Shown one piece after another: positions 1 through 6,786 of a stretch of 9,822 bases of DNA. The stretch lies in the NCBI GenBank assembly GCA_002493085.1, contig DKXQ01000068.1:1-9822 (forward strand). Reading direction: 5' to 3'. Position numbers and translations under genes: made by a program. A model generated the notes under the pieces. That model was not told the origin of the DNA. It did no database searches and saw nothing but the letters and a program-made list of their open reading frames with translations. The stretch is from Lachnoclostridium sp. UBA7122 (GTDB lineage: Bacteria; Bacillota; Clostridia; Lachnospirales; Lachnospiraceae). How positions within the stretch are numbered: position 1 is the stretch's first letter; each line of letters begins with the position of its first letter.

Positions 1-39
1 CCCTAAGCCCTCGGCGTTTGAGAGCGAAATACACCCTAC

Positions 40-78
40 GCACAAACCTTCGGTTTATGCTCCGGGGATTTCGCCCTG
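40..78 (+). other. candidate oriT of MobQ (RSF1010/pGO1) type
   Basis: An imperfect inverted repeat (GCACAAACC, loop TTC, GGTTTATGC) is followed by TCCGGGGATTTCGCCCTG. RSF1010-type origins have a hairpin followed by CCGGTAAATGCGCCCT, cut just before CCCT. By analogy the nick would fall between bases 73 and 74. The site lies upstream of a MobA/MobL relaxase gene in the same orientation, as expected for this family. The hairpin-plus-CGCCCT layout is seen in the sequence; the assignment as oriT is inferred from recalled family consensus and not tested. Confidence 0.45.
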
Positions 79-341
79 CCGGGGGCAAATTTGCGCAGGC
101 GCAAATTTACAGTCCGACAAAACCGGACTGTATTTATCCATGCCGCCCAAAGGACAGGCGCATGGATGCTGTTGCTGCTAACGGCTACATTTTGGGGCAA
201 ATATGCAGCAACATCTACGGGACTTCGCAGAAGTCCCTTTGCGGCTGTCAGAAAGCAACAGCCGTGAACCGCCCGGATACGGCATGGTTCGCAGCCAGCC
301 GTCCTGTAGCGGCTGTTCATAAAAAGCGGCGGATTATCCGC
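40..341. repeat. array of about ten consecutive inverted repeats (hairpins) upstream of the relaxase
   Basis: Ten separate dyads follow each other with little spacing. The arms are: 40-48/52-60 (one mismatch), 87-96/99-108 (AAATTTGCGC, perfect 10 bp), 108-116/124-132 (TACAGTCCG, perfect 9 bp), 136-147/157-167 (one bulge), 170-178/205-213 (TGTTGCTGC, perfect 9 bp), 219-226/230-237 (GGGACTTC, perfect 8 bp with a 3-nt loop), 242-248/258-264 (CGGCTGT, perfect 7 bp), 266-270/286-290, 297-301/310-314 and 329-333/337-341. The arms differ in sequence, so this is not a tandem repeat but a chain of independent hairpins. The frame is open through the array and in phase with the relaxase, but that looks like a by-product. 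Inference: a transfer-origin or leading region that folds as single-stranded DNA during conjugation, or a structured RNA. Confidence 0.8.
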
Positions 342-346
342 AACGG

Positions 347-354
347 AAAGGAGG
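347..354 (+). promoter_or_regulatory. ribosome binding site of the relaxase gene
   Basis: AAAGGAGG, 11 bases before the GTG at 366. It decides the start: it places translation initiation just after the hairpin array and argues against the 116-codon upstream extension of the frame. Confidence 0.65.
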
Positions 355-365
355 AAGGAATCCAA

Positions 366-2078
366 GTGAAAAGAAATTCATTTATAGAAATGGCGAAGCT
401 GCATGACTTATCGGGGCGCATCACTTATATTTCAAGCCACGCCAAGCAGGAGTATTTATATGAAGTCTATGCAACGGAGCCGGACAGGGCATTCTGGCGG
501 GAACTTGCCAAGTGTATTCAGGAGGAATTTGAAAAAAGCGGTACGAACGGGAAGTGTATCGAGGCGAGGGAGCTAATGATTGCCCTGCCGGAGACTTTTA
601 TCAACTATGACCATGACTATCTTTTGAAAAAGATGGTGGACGAATTTAAGGAAAAGTATGGCGTGGAGTGCTTTGCTGCGCTTCACCACAATAAACGGAA
701 AACAAACCTGCATATCCATATGATATTTGCGGAGAGAAAGCGGTTAGACCAGCCGATAGAAAAGACCGCCACCCGGAATATGTTTTATGATGAGCAGGGA
801 CGCTATGTGCGGACGAAGAAAGAGATACTTGATGGGGACGGAAATATCCGCAAAGGCTGTAAAATCATCAAAAAAGGCGAAGTATATGAGCGTAAGATTT
901 TTACCGTAAAAGACAAACGTTTCAAACAGAAGGCTTTTTTGGACGAGGCAAAAGTATTTTATACAGATTTAATTAATCAAATGGCGCTTGATGATAAGGA
1001 CAGGCTAAGCATTTTTGACAAGAACGGTCCGTACCTTGCGACAAAGAAAATCGGTAAAAATAATCCGAAAGCTGCGGAGATAAAAGCAGACAACGAAATC
1101 CGCATGGAATGGAACAGGACAGTTGACCGTGCGATTGTAAGCGGTGTAGCCGAAGCGGAGATTTTGGAATTGAAGAAAACAGAGATTACAGACAAGGTAA
1201 AGGAATCCGTGGAGCAGAACGGGAAAAAGCCGGAGCTGTTCGGGAATATTGTCAGGGCGGCGGTTGCACTGTTGGAGAAACTGATTGCAAAAGTGATGCA
1301 GAAGGTAATGGATATGGCGGAGAAAGTGGTTGCTAAAGTCGTTACCATTGAGGAAATGCCGGAAGAATCGGCAAGCCATATCCAAGCCGAAGATAAGCCG
1401 CCACATCAACCAGAGATAAAGAAGATACCGTTTCCATTCGACCATTATCGGAAAGCGGAAAAGCAGAATCAGACGGAACAGCCACAGCAAAAAGGCGTAG
1501 CAGCAGACAAAAAATCCGTTATCGAACAGACAAAAGCAGAGAAAAAATCTGTGTCTGCCGAAACAAAACAGCCGGAAACAGAAAGACCGCCCAAGCCGCA
1601 GCCTTCCGTACTGGCGGCTAAATATCCCCGCCTGAAAGAGATTGAGGACAAACTGAAAGACCAGAACAGGGCAATTTTTGAACGGGAGCAAAAGCGGGAT
1701 GAACTGAAAAAGGAATTGTCCGAATGTAATGCATTTGGGAAATGCATGGGCATTTTCAAAGGCGGTAGAAGGAAAGAATTACAGCAGGAGATTGACAGAG
1801 CTGATAAGCAGATATCCAATATGAAAAAGCATCTTTCATCTATTGTGAGGGAATATAAATTTGATTCTGTTCAGGCATTTAATAAGGAACTCAATGCGGC
1901 AAAGAGAGAGAATCAGAATTATGAGACGGTTTCTGCAGAGTATGAAAAAACTTGCGGAGAAAAAGCAACGGATACCAAGAGCGTCAGGAACAGACTTAGG
2001 CAAAAAGAGCAGGTCGTAAAAGAAAGAGAGGCGAACAGAGTGTATCAAGCAAGACCGAAAGATAAAGGGGCGAGATAG
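366..2078 (+). CDS. MobA/MobL-family (MobQ-type) relaxase
   Basis: This is a conjugative relaxase of 570 residues. Such enzymes nick one strand at oriT, attach covalently to the 5' end and pilot the strand into the recipient. The N-terminal domain (about residues 1-130) has the family's features: an FWREL segment, the ARELMIALPETF motif and a metal-binding NLHIHMIFAE motif, in which the HxH histidines coordinate the nicking metal. The middle (about 220-400) is charged and variable. The C-terminal third (about 420-570) is rich in Lys, Glu and Gln with coiled-coil character, beginning near YPRLKEIEDKL. I chose the GTG at 366 because AAAGGAGG lies at 347-354 and homology-like sequence begins there. 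An ATG at 390 is the alternative. The open frame extends back to base 18, but that stretch is the hairpin array. No MobC-like accessory gene is visible, and transfer machinery would have to come from a helper element. Confidence 0.85.
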   Translation: MKRNSFIEMAKLHDLSGRITYISSHAKQEYLYEVYATEPDRAFWRELAKCIQEEFEKSGTNGKCIEARELMIALPETFINYDHDYLLKKMVDEFKEKYGVECFAALHHNKRKTNLHIHMIFAERKRLDQPIEKTATRNMFYDEQGRYVRTKKEILDGDGNIRKGCKIIKKGEVYERKIFTVKDKRFKQKAFLDEAKVFYTDLINQMALDDKDRLSIFDKNGPYLATKKIGKNNPKAAEIKADNEIRMEWNRTVDRAIVSGVAEAEILELKKTEITDKVKESVEQNGKKPELFGNIVRAAVALLEKLIAKVMQKVMDMAEKVVAKVVTIEEMPEESASHIQAEDKPPHQPEIKKIPFPFDHYRKAEKQNQTEQPQQKGVAADKKSVIEQTKAEKKSVSAETKQPETERPPKPQPSVLAAKYPRLKEIEDKLKDQNRAIFEREQKRDELKKELSECNAFGKCMGIFKGGRRKELQQEIDRADKQISNMKKHLSSIVREYKFDSVQAFNKELNAAKRENQNYETVSAEYEKTCGEKATDTKSVRNRLRQKEQVVKEREANRVYQARPKDKGAR

Positions 2079-2158
2079 TATCCAATACTCATCCTTCGGT
2101 ATGTGTTGTGTAGAAAAACATTATTTTTGAGAATAAGAAAAAAATCAAAAAAACCTAT

Positions 2159-2187
2159 CTTTTTATAGCCGTCAATCGTTATATAAT
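2159..2187 (+). promoter_or_regulatory. possible promoter of the sigma/ABC operon
   Basis: A perfect -10 box TATAAT lies at 2182-2187. The matching -35 position is poor (T-rich, near 2159-2165). The overlapping sequence AATCGTTATA (2174-2183) recurs at 5785-5794 ahead of the maturase gene. It contains a CGTTA core reminiscent of ECF-sigma -10 elements, so autoregulation by the downstream sigma factor is conceivable. Transcription from here would give a leader of roughly 210 bases. Confidence 0.35.
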
Positions 2188-2245
2188 ATAGGATAAAGAA
2201 GTGCGTTTACTTTCAATCTAGACTCCCGACAAAATTGTAACAACG

Positions 2246-2281
2246 ATGGAGAACCTTGTAAATTCAATATTTTTAGGATAG
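2246..2281 (+). CDS. possible 11-codon leader peptide
   Basis: A short ORF (ATG at 2246, TAG at 2279) encodes MENLVNSIFLG. No clear Shine-Dalgarno sequence precedes it, which weakens the call. It is listed because of its position: it lies between one GACAAAAT copy and a stem-loop arm that can pair with it, an arrangement typical of leader-peptide attenuators. It may equally be a chance ORF. Confidence 0.25.
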   Translation: MENLVNSIFLG

Positions 2282-2286
2282 ATAGA

Positions 2287-2333
2287 AGATTTTGTCGCTG
2301 CAAAAATATAACAGCGAGTTTTAGACAAAATCT
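2287..2333 (+). promoter_or_regulatory. stem-loop in the 5' leader, possible attenuator
   Basis: The arm AGATTTTGTC (2287-2296) pairs perfectly with GACAAAATCT (2324-2333). Inside it, GCTG (2297-2300) pairs with CAGC (2312-2315), leaving an asymmetric internal bulge (2316-2323). The left arm can also pair over 9 bp with CGACAAAAT at 2227-2235, so two mutually exclusive folds are possible. No T-tract follows, so this is not a standard terminator. Translational control or RNA stabilization is more likely if it is functional. Confidence 0.5.
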
Positions 2334-2405
2334 ATAAAACTAAGGGTTTGAAGGCGTTGTTATAAAAAACGGCGGGATTTCAGATTTCAAATAACGGAGG
2401 ATTTA

Positions 2406-2930
2406 GTGTATATTGAATTTCTGTTGATACAAAAAATGAAACATGGCGATGAAAATGCTTTTAATATATTTATTCATACATATTATGAAGAAATATTAAA
2501 ATATTGTAGCTATCATTGCAGTGATATATTCTATGCTGAAGATTTAACACAGGAAACTTTTCTGCGCTTTTTTGAAAAATTATCCGATTATCGTTATATG
2601 GGAAAGACTCGTAATTATTTGTATACGATAGCAGGAAATCTCTGTAAGGATTATTACAAAAAGGAAAGGGCAAGTTTGATGGAGGAACTATATGCAGAAG
2701 AACAAATTAGTCTGCAAAAAACAGAAACAGAGAACGTTCTTGATAAAGTAACAATTCAGGCGGCTTTGAATGATCTGCCGGAAGAATTGAGGGAGGTAAT
2801 CATTCTTTATTACTTTCAGGAGTTAAGGCTTGCCGAAATATCCGATATGTTAGGAATAGGCTTGCCATTAGTAAAGTATCGGATTAAACAAGCAAGAATC
2901 CAGTTAAAAAGACTGTTAGGAGAGGAGTGA
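2406..2930 (+). CDS. ECF-like sigma-70 family RNA polymerase sigma factor
   Basis: This is a 174-residue sigma factor with only regions 2 and 4, as in extracytoplasmic-function (group 4) sigmas. Region 2 (about 15-85) contains the core-binding and -10-recognition segment with EDLTQETFLRFF (from about residue 45) and RNYLYTIAGNLCKDYYKK. Region 4 (about 110-172) has LNDLPEELREVIILYYFQE followed by the -35-binding helix-turn-helix (LAEISDMLGIGLPLVKYRIKQARIQLKR). The start is GTG with GGAGG five bases upstream. It ends four bases before the next gene, so the two are almost certainly co-transcribed. It probably directs polymerase to its own operon and perhaps to other genes of the element. No classical anti-sigma gene follows; the next gene may fill that role. 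Confidence 0.85.
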   Translation: MYIEFLLIQKMKHGDENAFNIFIHTYYEEILKYCSYHCSDIFYAEDLTQETFLRFFEKLSDYRYMGKTRNYLYTIAGNLCKDYYKKERASLMEELYAEEQISLQKTETENVLDKVTIQAALNDLPEELREVIILYYFQELRLAEISDMLGIGLPLVKYRIKQARIQLKRLLGEE

Positions 2931-2934
2931 TTTT

Positions 2935-3687
2935 GTGCATTTGGAGAAAAAACTTAAGGATTATAAAACAAGTATGAAAATAGTTCCAAAAGAACAGAAC
3001 ATAAAAGAAACGGTAAGAAAATCAATAGAGGTATATTGTTCCGTAGAAGAAGATCGTTTACTGACCTACCACGAATTTTTATGGGCGCAATTACGGTTGA
3101 TACGAAAAAGATGGTGGCTCTTTCAACTCGTGCTTCTTTTGGTATTGTGGTCTGCACTGCCCTCATTACAAGGGGAACTGCACACGCAAAGACTTATGGG
3201 GGTGGCAGCCTCTTTGTTTATCATTTTAATTATACCAGAATTTTGGAAAAGTCAAACCTATCAGTCAATGGAGATAGAAGCCGCGTCTTACTACTCTTTG
3301 CGACAGATTTATTCCGCGCGGATGTTGTTATTCGGCATCGTGGATATTGTTCTGATTAGTGTTTTTTGCTGGTTGTCGTTTTTTATGCTGAATGTTACTC
3401 TTTTACAAATTTTGATACAATTTATCCTTCCAATGACAGTAACTGCCGGTATATGTTTTGGAATGTTGTGCAGTAAACATCCATTTAATGAAGCGGTTGC
3501 TATAATGATGTGTATTGGATGGAGTAGTGTATGGCTGTTTATAGTTTTGAATGAGAGGATTTATGCAGCGATTGCTTATCCTGTATGGATCATATTTCTT
3601 GGTATTGCACTGTTATTTACAGTATTTATAATCTACCGGACTCTGTACTGCTATAATGATTATTGGGAGGAAAATTTATGGAGTTGA
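2935..3687 (+). CDS. multi-pass membrane protein of unknown function, sigma/ABC operon
   Basis: This is a 250-residue protein I do not recognise at family level. About 70 hydrophilic N-terminal residues, rich in Lys and Glu, are followed by some six hydrophobic segments (near WWLFQLVLLLVLW, LMGVAASLFIILII, LLFGIVDIVLISVFCWLSFF, ILPMTVTAGICFGML, AIMMCIGWSSVWLFIVL and IIFLGIALLFTVFII). It starts at GTG 2935 with GGAG-like sequence overlapping the end of the sigma gene, and its last 10 bases overlap the ATPase gene. A cytoplasmic N-terminus plus membrane domain next to an ECF sigma fits an unconventional membrane-bound regulator (anti-sigma-like). The polytopic membrane part would equally fit a transporter subunit. 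Both are inference from context. Confidence 0.7.
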   Translation: MHLEKKLKDYKTSMKIVPKEQNIKETVRKSIEVYCSVEEDRLLTYHEFLWAQLRLIRKRWWLFQLVLLLVLWSALPSLQGELHTQRLMGVAASLFIILIIPEFWKSQTYQSMEIEAASYYSLRQIYSARMLLFGIVDIVLISVFCWLSFFMLNVTLLQILIQFILPMTVTAGICFGMLCSKHPFNEAVAIMMCIGWSSVWLFIVLNERIYAAIAYPVWIIFLGIALLFTVFIIYRTLYCYNDYWEENLWS

Positions 3688-4565
3688 TATTGGATAATTT
3701 AACAAAAGAATTTGGGAATTTTACGGCGGTGGATCACATAACTCTTTCCATGACAAATGGGGTATATGGTTTATTAGGTGTGAATGGGGCAGGGAAAACG
3801 ACTTTAATGAGAATGCTGTGCACGTTGCTGAAACCCACCAGTGGAAATATCTATTGCAACGGAAAAGATATTTTTAAGATGGATAGTGAATACAGAAACT
3901 TGTTAGGGTACTTGCCGCAGGATTTTGGCTTTTATCCGGAATTTACTGTGAAGGACTATCTTCTTTATATTTCGTCAATCAAGGGTATCCGCCCTGTTGT
4001 GGCAAAAAAGAGGACAAATGAATTGATAGGGAAGGTTGGGCTTACTAAAGTGGCAGACAAAAAACTCAAAAAACTTTCGGGTGGGATGAAGCGGCGTGCT
4101 GGAATTGCACAGGCAATGTTAAACAATCCCAAAATCCTGATACTTGATGAGCCAACGGCAGGACTAGATCCAAATGAAAGAATACGTTTCCGCAATCTGA
4201 TTAGTGAACTTTCAGAAGAACGTATGGTATTGTTGTCTACACATATTGTTTCGGATGTTGAATATATCGCAAATGAAATATTGCTGATGAAAGACGGTAC
4301 GATAGTAAACGAAGGTACATTGGATGAAATTATAAATTCCATGCCGGAAAAAGTATGGAATTGCCTTGTTCCGCAGGATGTGGCACATGCTTTAAGTAAA
4401 AAGTACAAGGTTTCCAATATGAAAATGATTCAACATAAAGTAGAGCTGCGTCTAATTTCGGAAGAAAAACCATGTGAAACTGCCATGTATGTCGAGCCGG
4501 TTCTTGAAGATGTGTTTTTATATTATTTTGGAGAAAGAGGTGATAACGAAAATGGTGAGATTTGA
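3678..4565 (+). CDS. ABC transporter ATP-binding protein
   Basis: This is a 295-residue ATPase subunit that would power an ABC-2-type exporter. All motifs are intact: Walker A GVNGAGKT (34-41), Q-loop in LPQDFGFYPEF, signature LSGGM (133-137), Walker B ILILDEPTAGLDP with D157-E158, and H-loop His189 in STHIV. A C-terminal extension of about 80 residues is typical of exporters for drugs, lantibiotics or bacteriocin immunity. I chose the ATG at 3678 because GGGAGG lies at 3665-3670; an in-frame TTG at 3663 lacks its own site. It overlaps the preceding gene by 10 bases and the following permease gene by 14 bases, implying translational coupling. The substrate is unknown. Confidence 0.9.
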   Translation: MELILDNLTKEFGNFTAVDHITLSMTNGVYGLLGVNGAGKTTLMRMLCTLLKPTSGNIYCNGKDIFKMDSEYRNLLGYLPQDFGFYPEFTVKDYLLYISSIKGIRPVVAKKRTNELIGKVGLTKVADKKLKKLSGGMKRRAGIAQAMLNNPKILILDEPTAGLDPNERIRFRNLISELSEERMVLLSTHIVSDVEYIANEILLMKDGTIVNEGTLDEIINSMPEKVWNCLVPQDVAHALSKKYKVSNMKMIQHKVELRLISEEKPCETAMYVEPVLEDVFLYYFGERGDNENGEI

Positions 4566-5775
4566 AATAAAAAAGATAATTTCAAAGCCAGTAAGTAAAA
4601 TTGTATTCATAATACTATTGGCTGCTTTGTGTATCGTTAGTTATTTGGCTGTCAGCAATGTACGTTATGTTGATGAAAATGGAGATACGATAAAAGGTAT
4701 TTCTGCGGCAAGGTCTTTAAGAGAAGCAAAAAGACAGTGGAGCGGATATATTACAGAAGAAAAATTGTTAAGAGTTTTTGAGCAGAACGCACAGATAAAC
4801 AATTCTGAAGAATATCTTTCTAATGATGTAAAAGAAAATGAAAAAGCCTATTCTAAAAAGCAAGGCTTCTCTGATATAAGAGATATGATAAATCGTGCGT
4901 TCTGTGGTTTCAGGCAATATGATTATTACCGGATAGACAGCCTTTCGGAAGAGGAAATCAGCACTTTTTATGACAGGAGAATTTCCAGTTTAACGGAATG
5001 GCTGAATTCTGAGGAAGCAGTAAGCCATTATTCAGATCAGGAAAAGAGTTTTTTGATGAATCAGTATCGTGACCTGGAGACACCTGTTTATTATGAATAT
5101 TTCGATGGCTGGGAAGCGGTTTTGCAGAATGCCCCTATGATTATTATGCTGGTAGTATTGATTACGGGTTTTTTAGTGTCCGGTATCTTTTCTGATGAAA
5201 TTCAATTAAAAGCGGATTCTGTATTCTTCTCGGCCAAGCTGGGAAGGACAAAGGCTGTTGCTGCTAAAATATGTTCGGGTTTTATCATTATTACTGCAAT
5301 ATATTGGATAACAATACTGCTTTATTCCGGAAGTGTTCTGACAGCATTGGGATTTGATGGAGCCAACTGTGCAATCCAGATTGGTTCGTCAAATTGGAAA
5401 AGCTTTTATAATATTACCTATTTGCAGGACTACCTGTTGACCGTGTTTGGCGGGTATGTAGGAAGTCTGTTTATTTTAATGCTTTCCATGCTTGTTTCGG
5501 CAAAGACACGTTCAGCCATATTTGCGGTGACAATACCTTTTATTCTACTATTTATTCCTGGATTTCTAAGCGGAATATCTGCATTATCTAAAATATTGGG
5601 ACTTCTTCCCGACCAACTGCTTCAAATGTGTGTGGCAGTGCGGCTTTTTAATACATATCAGATTGGGAATAAGGTAATAGGCGCAGTACCGATTATTTTA
5701 ACAGTATACTTACTGCTTTCCTGTATCCTTTTTCCTGTACTATATCAAGTTTATCGTAAATATGAGCTAAAGTAG
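4552..5775 (+). CDS. ABC-2-type transporter permease with large extracytoplasmic domain
   Basis: This is a 407-residue membrane protein. TM1 lies at about residues 15-34 (IVFIILLAALCIVSYLAV). A hydrophilic, probably extracytoplasmic domain of about 160 residues follows, rich in Glu, Ser and Tyr. Five or six further helices run from about residue 198 (MIIMLVVLITGFLVSGIF) to the C-terminus. A single TM, a large external loop and a C-terminal membrane bundle is the usual ABC-2 permease plan. The ATG at 4552 is preceded by AAAGAGGTGA at 4534-4543; the open frame extends back to 4474 inside the ATPase gene and is not used. It is the partner of the ATPase immediately upstream and the last gene of the operon. 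Export of a toxic peptide or envelope-stress relief is a reasonable but unproven role. Confidence 0.85.
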   Translation: MVRFEIKKIISKPVSKIVFIILLAALCIVSYLAVSNVRYVDENGDTIKGISAARSLREAKRQWSGYITEEKLLRVFEQNAQINNSEEYLSNDVKENEKAYSKKQGFSDIRDMINRAFCGFRQYDYYRIDSLSEEEISTFYDRRISSLTEWLNSEEAVSHYSDQEKSFLMNQYRDLETPVYYEYFDGWEAVLQNAPMIIMLVVLITGFLVSGIFSDEIQLKADSVFFSAKLGRTKAVAAKICSGFIIITAIYWITILLYSGSVLTALGFDGANCAIQIGSSNWKSFYNITYLQDYLLTVFGGYVGSLFILMLSMLVSAKTRSAIFAVTIPFILLFIPGFLSGISALSKILGLLPDQLLQMCVAVRLFNTYQIGNKVIGAVPIILTVYLLLSCILFPVLYQVYRKYELK

Positions 5776-5780
5776 TGAAT

Positions 5781-5818
5781 CTGTAATCGTTATACAGCTT
5801 GGCAATAGATATTATATA
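5781..5818 (+). promoter_or_regulatory. operator-like dyad and weak promoter ahead of the peptide cluster
   Basis: CTGTA-N7-TACAG (5781-5797) is a symmetric 17-base site of the kind bound by dimeric regulators. It overlaps a possible -35 TTATAC (5790-5795), spaced 17 bases from TATATA (5813-5818). The internal AATCGTTATA also occurs in front of the sigma operon. The promoter match is weak. The position, between two operons of clearly different composition, makes a promoter here likely. Confidence 0.35.
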
Positions 5819-5860
5819 GTGGTTACAATTGCATTTAATACAAATAGGGAGGATAAAACG

Positions 5861-6781
5861 ATGGTAATGGAAAAACGATTATGGGAAGAATTACAGAGAA
5901 TAGTGTCTTTGGTAAATTCCACTGAGATTTTGCGTATGGGAAAAATTTTTTCAACAGAAAAGAACAATTATTTTTATGATACTGGTACAGGAAAGGTAAT
6001 TGAATTGGATGATGAATCTTATTATGTTTTCTATAATTGGTTTCATCAAACAGATATTGTTACAGAAAATTTTGTAAATGATCTGGGAGTTAATGAAAAG
6101 AATCTATCAGAGTTATTAAAATTATGCATTAGTGAAAATCTGTTAAGGGCAATTAAGCCTGTTAAATTATATACACCTAACCATTTTGAAAATTTAGAAT
6201 ACATGCTTAACAATTGTTTGGAACAACTTATTTTAGAGGTTACAGGTAAGTGTAATTTAAGATGTCAATATTGTATATATAATGATACATATACACATAA
6301 TAGAGATTTCAATCAAAAAGACATGTCATTGGATATTGCCAAAAAGGCCATAGATTATTTTTTCGCGCATGGAAAAGAAAAAATTGCAATAACATTTTAT
6401 GGTGGAGAGCCCCTGCTTAGATTTGAATTGTTAAAGGAAGTGATAGGCTATAGTAATGAACTCAATAAACAATATGGCAAAGAAATATCCTTTGGGTTTA
6501 CAACTAATATGACATTAATGACTGAATCTATGGCAGAATACTTTGCTAGTATTCCAAAGATTAATATTATGGGGAGCCTTGATGGTCCTGTAGAAATTCA
6601 CAATGAATATCGCAAAAAAACAGATGGAACCGGTAGTTTTGCTGACGCATATAGGGGGCTGAAGATACTAAGTAAAGCCTATAAAGAACATGGTAAAGAT
6701 CATTTGTCGCTAAATGTTGTTTATGCGCCACCTTATACATATGAAAAACTGGAACAAATCAATGCTTTTTTAAAAGCTTAG
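5861..6781 (+). CDS. radical SAM peptide maturase, N-terminal part (frame broken at 6769-6781)
   Basis: These 306 residues contain the catalytic half of a RiPP-modifying radical SAM enzyme. Residues about 20-100 look like a precursor-recognition domain (KIFSTEKNNYFYDTGTG, then IELDDESYYVFYNWF). The CxxxCxxC motif that binds the 4Fe-4S cluster and S-adenosylmethionine is C131, C135 and C138 (GKCNLRCQYC). The SAM-contacting GGEP is at 181-184 and GSLDGP follows. The ATG at 5861 has AGGGAGG eight bases upstream; the frame opens earlier at a GTG (5819) without a site. Translation stops at TAG 6779-6781, before the auxiliary-cluster domain. Removing a -1 shift at 6769-6775 joins it to the next entry, giving a normal-length enzyme of 520 residues. 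It resembles maturases of clostridial Cys-rich peptides (CcpM/Clo7bot-type), which form thioether links. Confidence 0.85.
   Translation: MVMEKRLWEELQRIVSLVNSTEILRMGKIFSTEKNNYFYDTGTGKVIELDDESYYVFYNWFHQTDIVTENFVNDLGVNEKNLSELLKLCISENLLRAIKPVKLYTPNHFENLEYMLNNCLEQLILEVTGKCNLRCQYCIYNDTYTHNRDFNQKDMSLDIAKKAIDYFFAHGKEKIAITFYGGEPLLRFELLKEVIGYSNELNKQYGKEISFGFTTNMTLMTESMAEYFASIPKINIMGSLDGPVEIHNEYRKKTDGTGSFADAYRGLKILSKAYKEHGKDHLSLNVVYAPPYTYEKLEQINAFLKA
6769..6775 (+). other. T TTA AAA slippery heptamer at the maturase frame break
   Basis: In the zero frame the codons are TTT TTA AAA GCT TAG, so T TTA AAA fits the X XXY YYZ rule for -1 slippage. Slipping here gives AFLK-SLDFLPVKTT and continues exactly into the downstream half. 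The sequence also reads as loss of one A from a run of five. No clear upstream Shine-Dalgarno stimulator or downstream hairpin is seen, which favours deletion or a homopolymer sequencing error. Confidence 0.6.
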
Positions 6782-6786
6782 ATTTT

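Larger units (their letters stand above)
2079..2405 (+). other. 327-base leader between relaxase and sigma-factor operon
   Basis: No gene longer than a dozen codons is seen here. The stretch contains a TATAAT box (2182-2187), a GACAAAAT copy (2228-2235), an 11-codon ORF (2246-2281), a strong stem-loop (2287-2333) and the ribosome binding site of the sigma gene (2396-2400). The composition shifts from the GC-richer relaxase gene to AT-rich sequence, so a junction between two modules probably lies near 2080-2160. I see no convincing rho-independent terminator for the relaxase gene. Confidence 0.6.

Noticed and set aside
18..365. 116-codon N-terminal extension of the relaxase in the open frame
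   Set aside because: It is covered by the hairpin array, has no ribosome binding site or recognisable domain, and the strong AAAGGAGG at 347-354 points to the GTG at 366.
36..365. Minus-strand ORF of 109 codons opposite the hairpin array
   Set aside because: Shadow frame within inverted repeats; no ribosome binding site and no recognisable protein features.
1005..1691. Long minus-strand ORF (228 codons) inside the relaxase gene
   Set aside because: Its Phe/Leu/Cys-rich composition is the antisense of Lys/Glu-rich relaxase coding sequence; no start signal.
3036..3359. Plus-strand ORF of 107 codons within the 250-residue membrane protein gene
   Set aside because: Out-of-frame overlap with a well-supported gene and no ribosome binding site.
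3965..4417. Minus-strand ORF of 150 codons opposite the ABC ATPase gene
   Set aside because: Antisense of strongly conserved Walker and signature motifs; a shadow.
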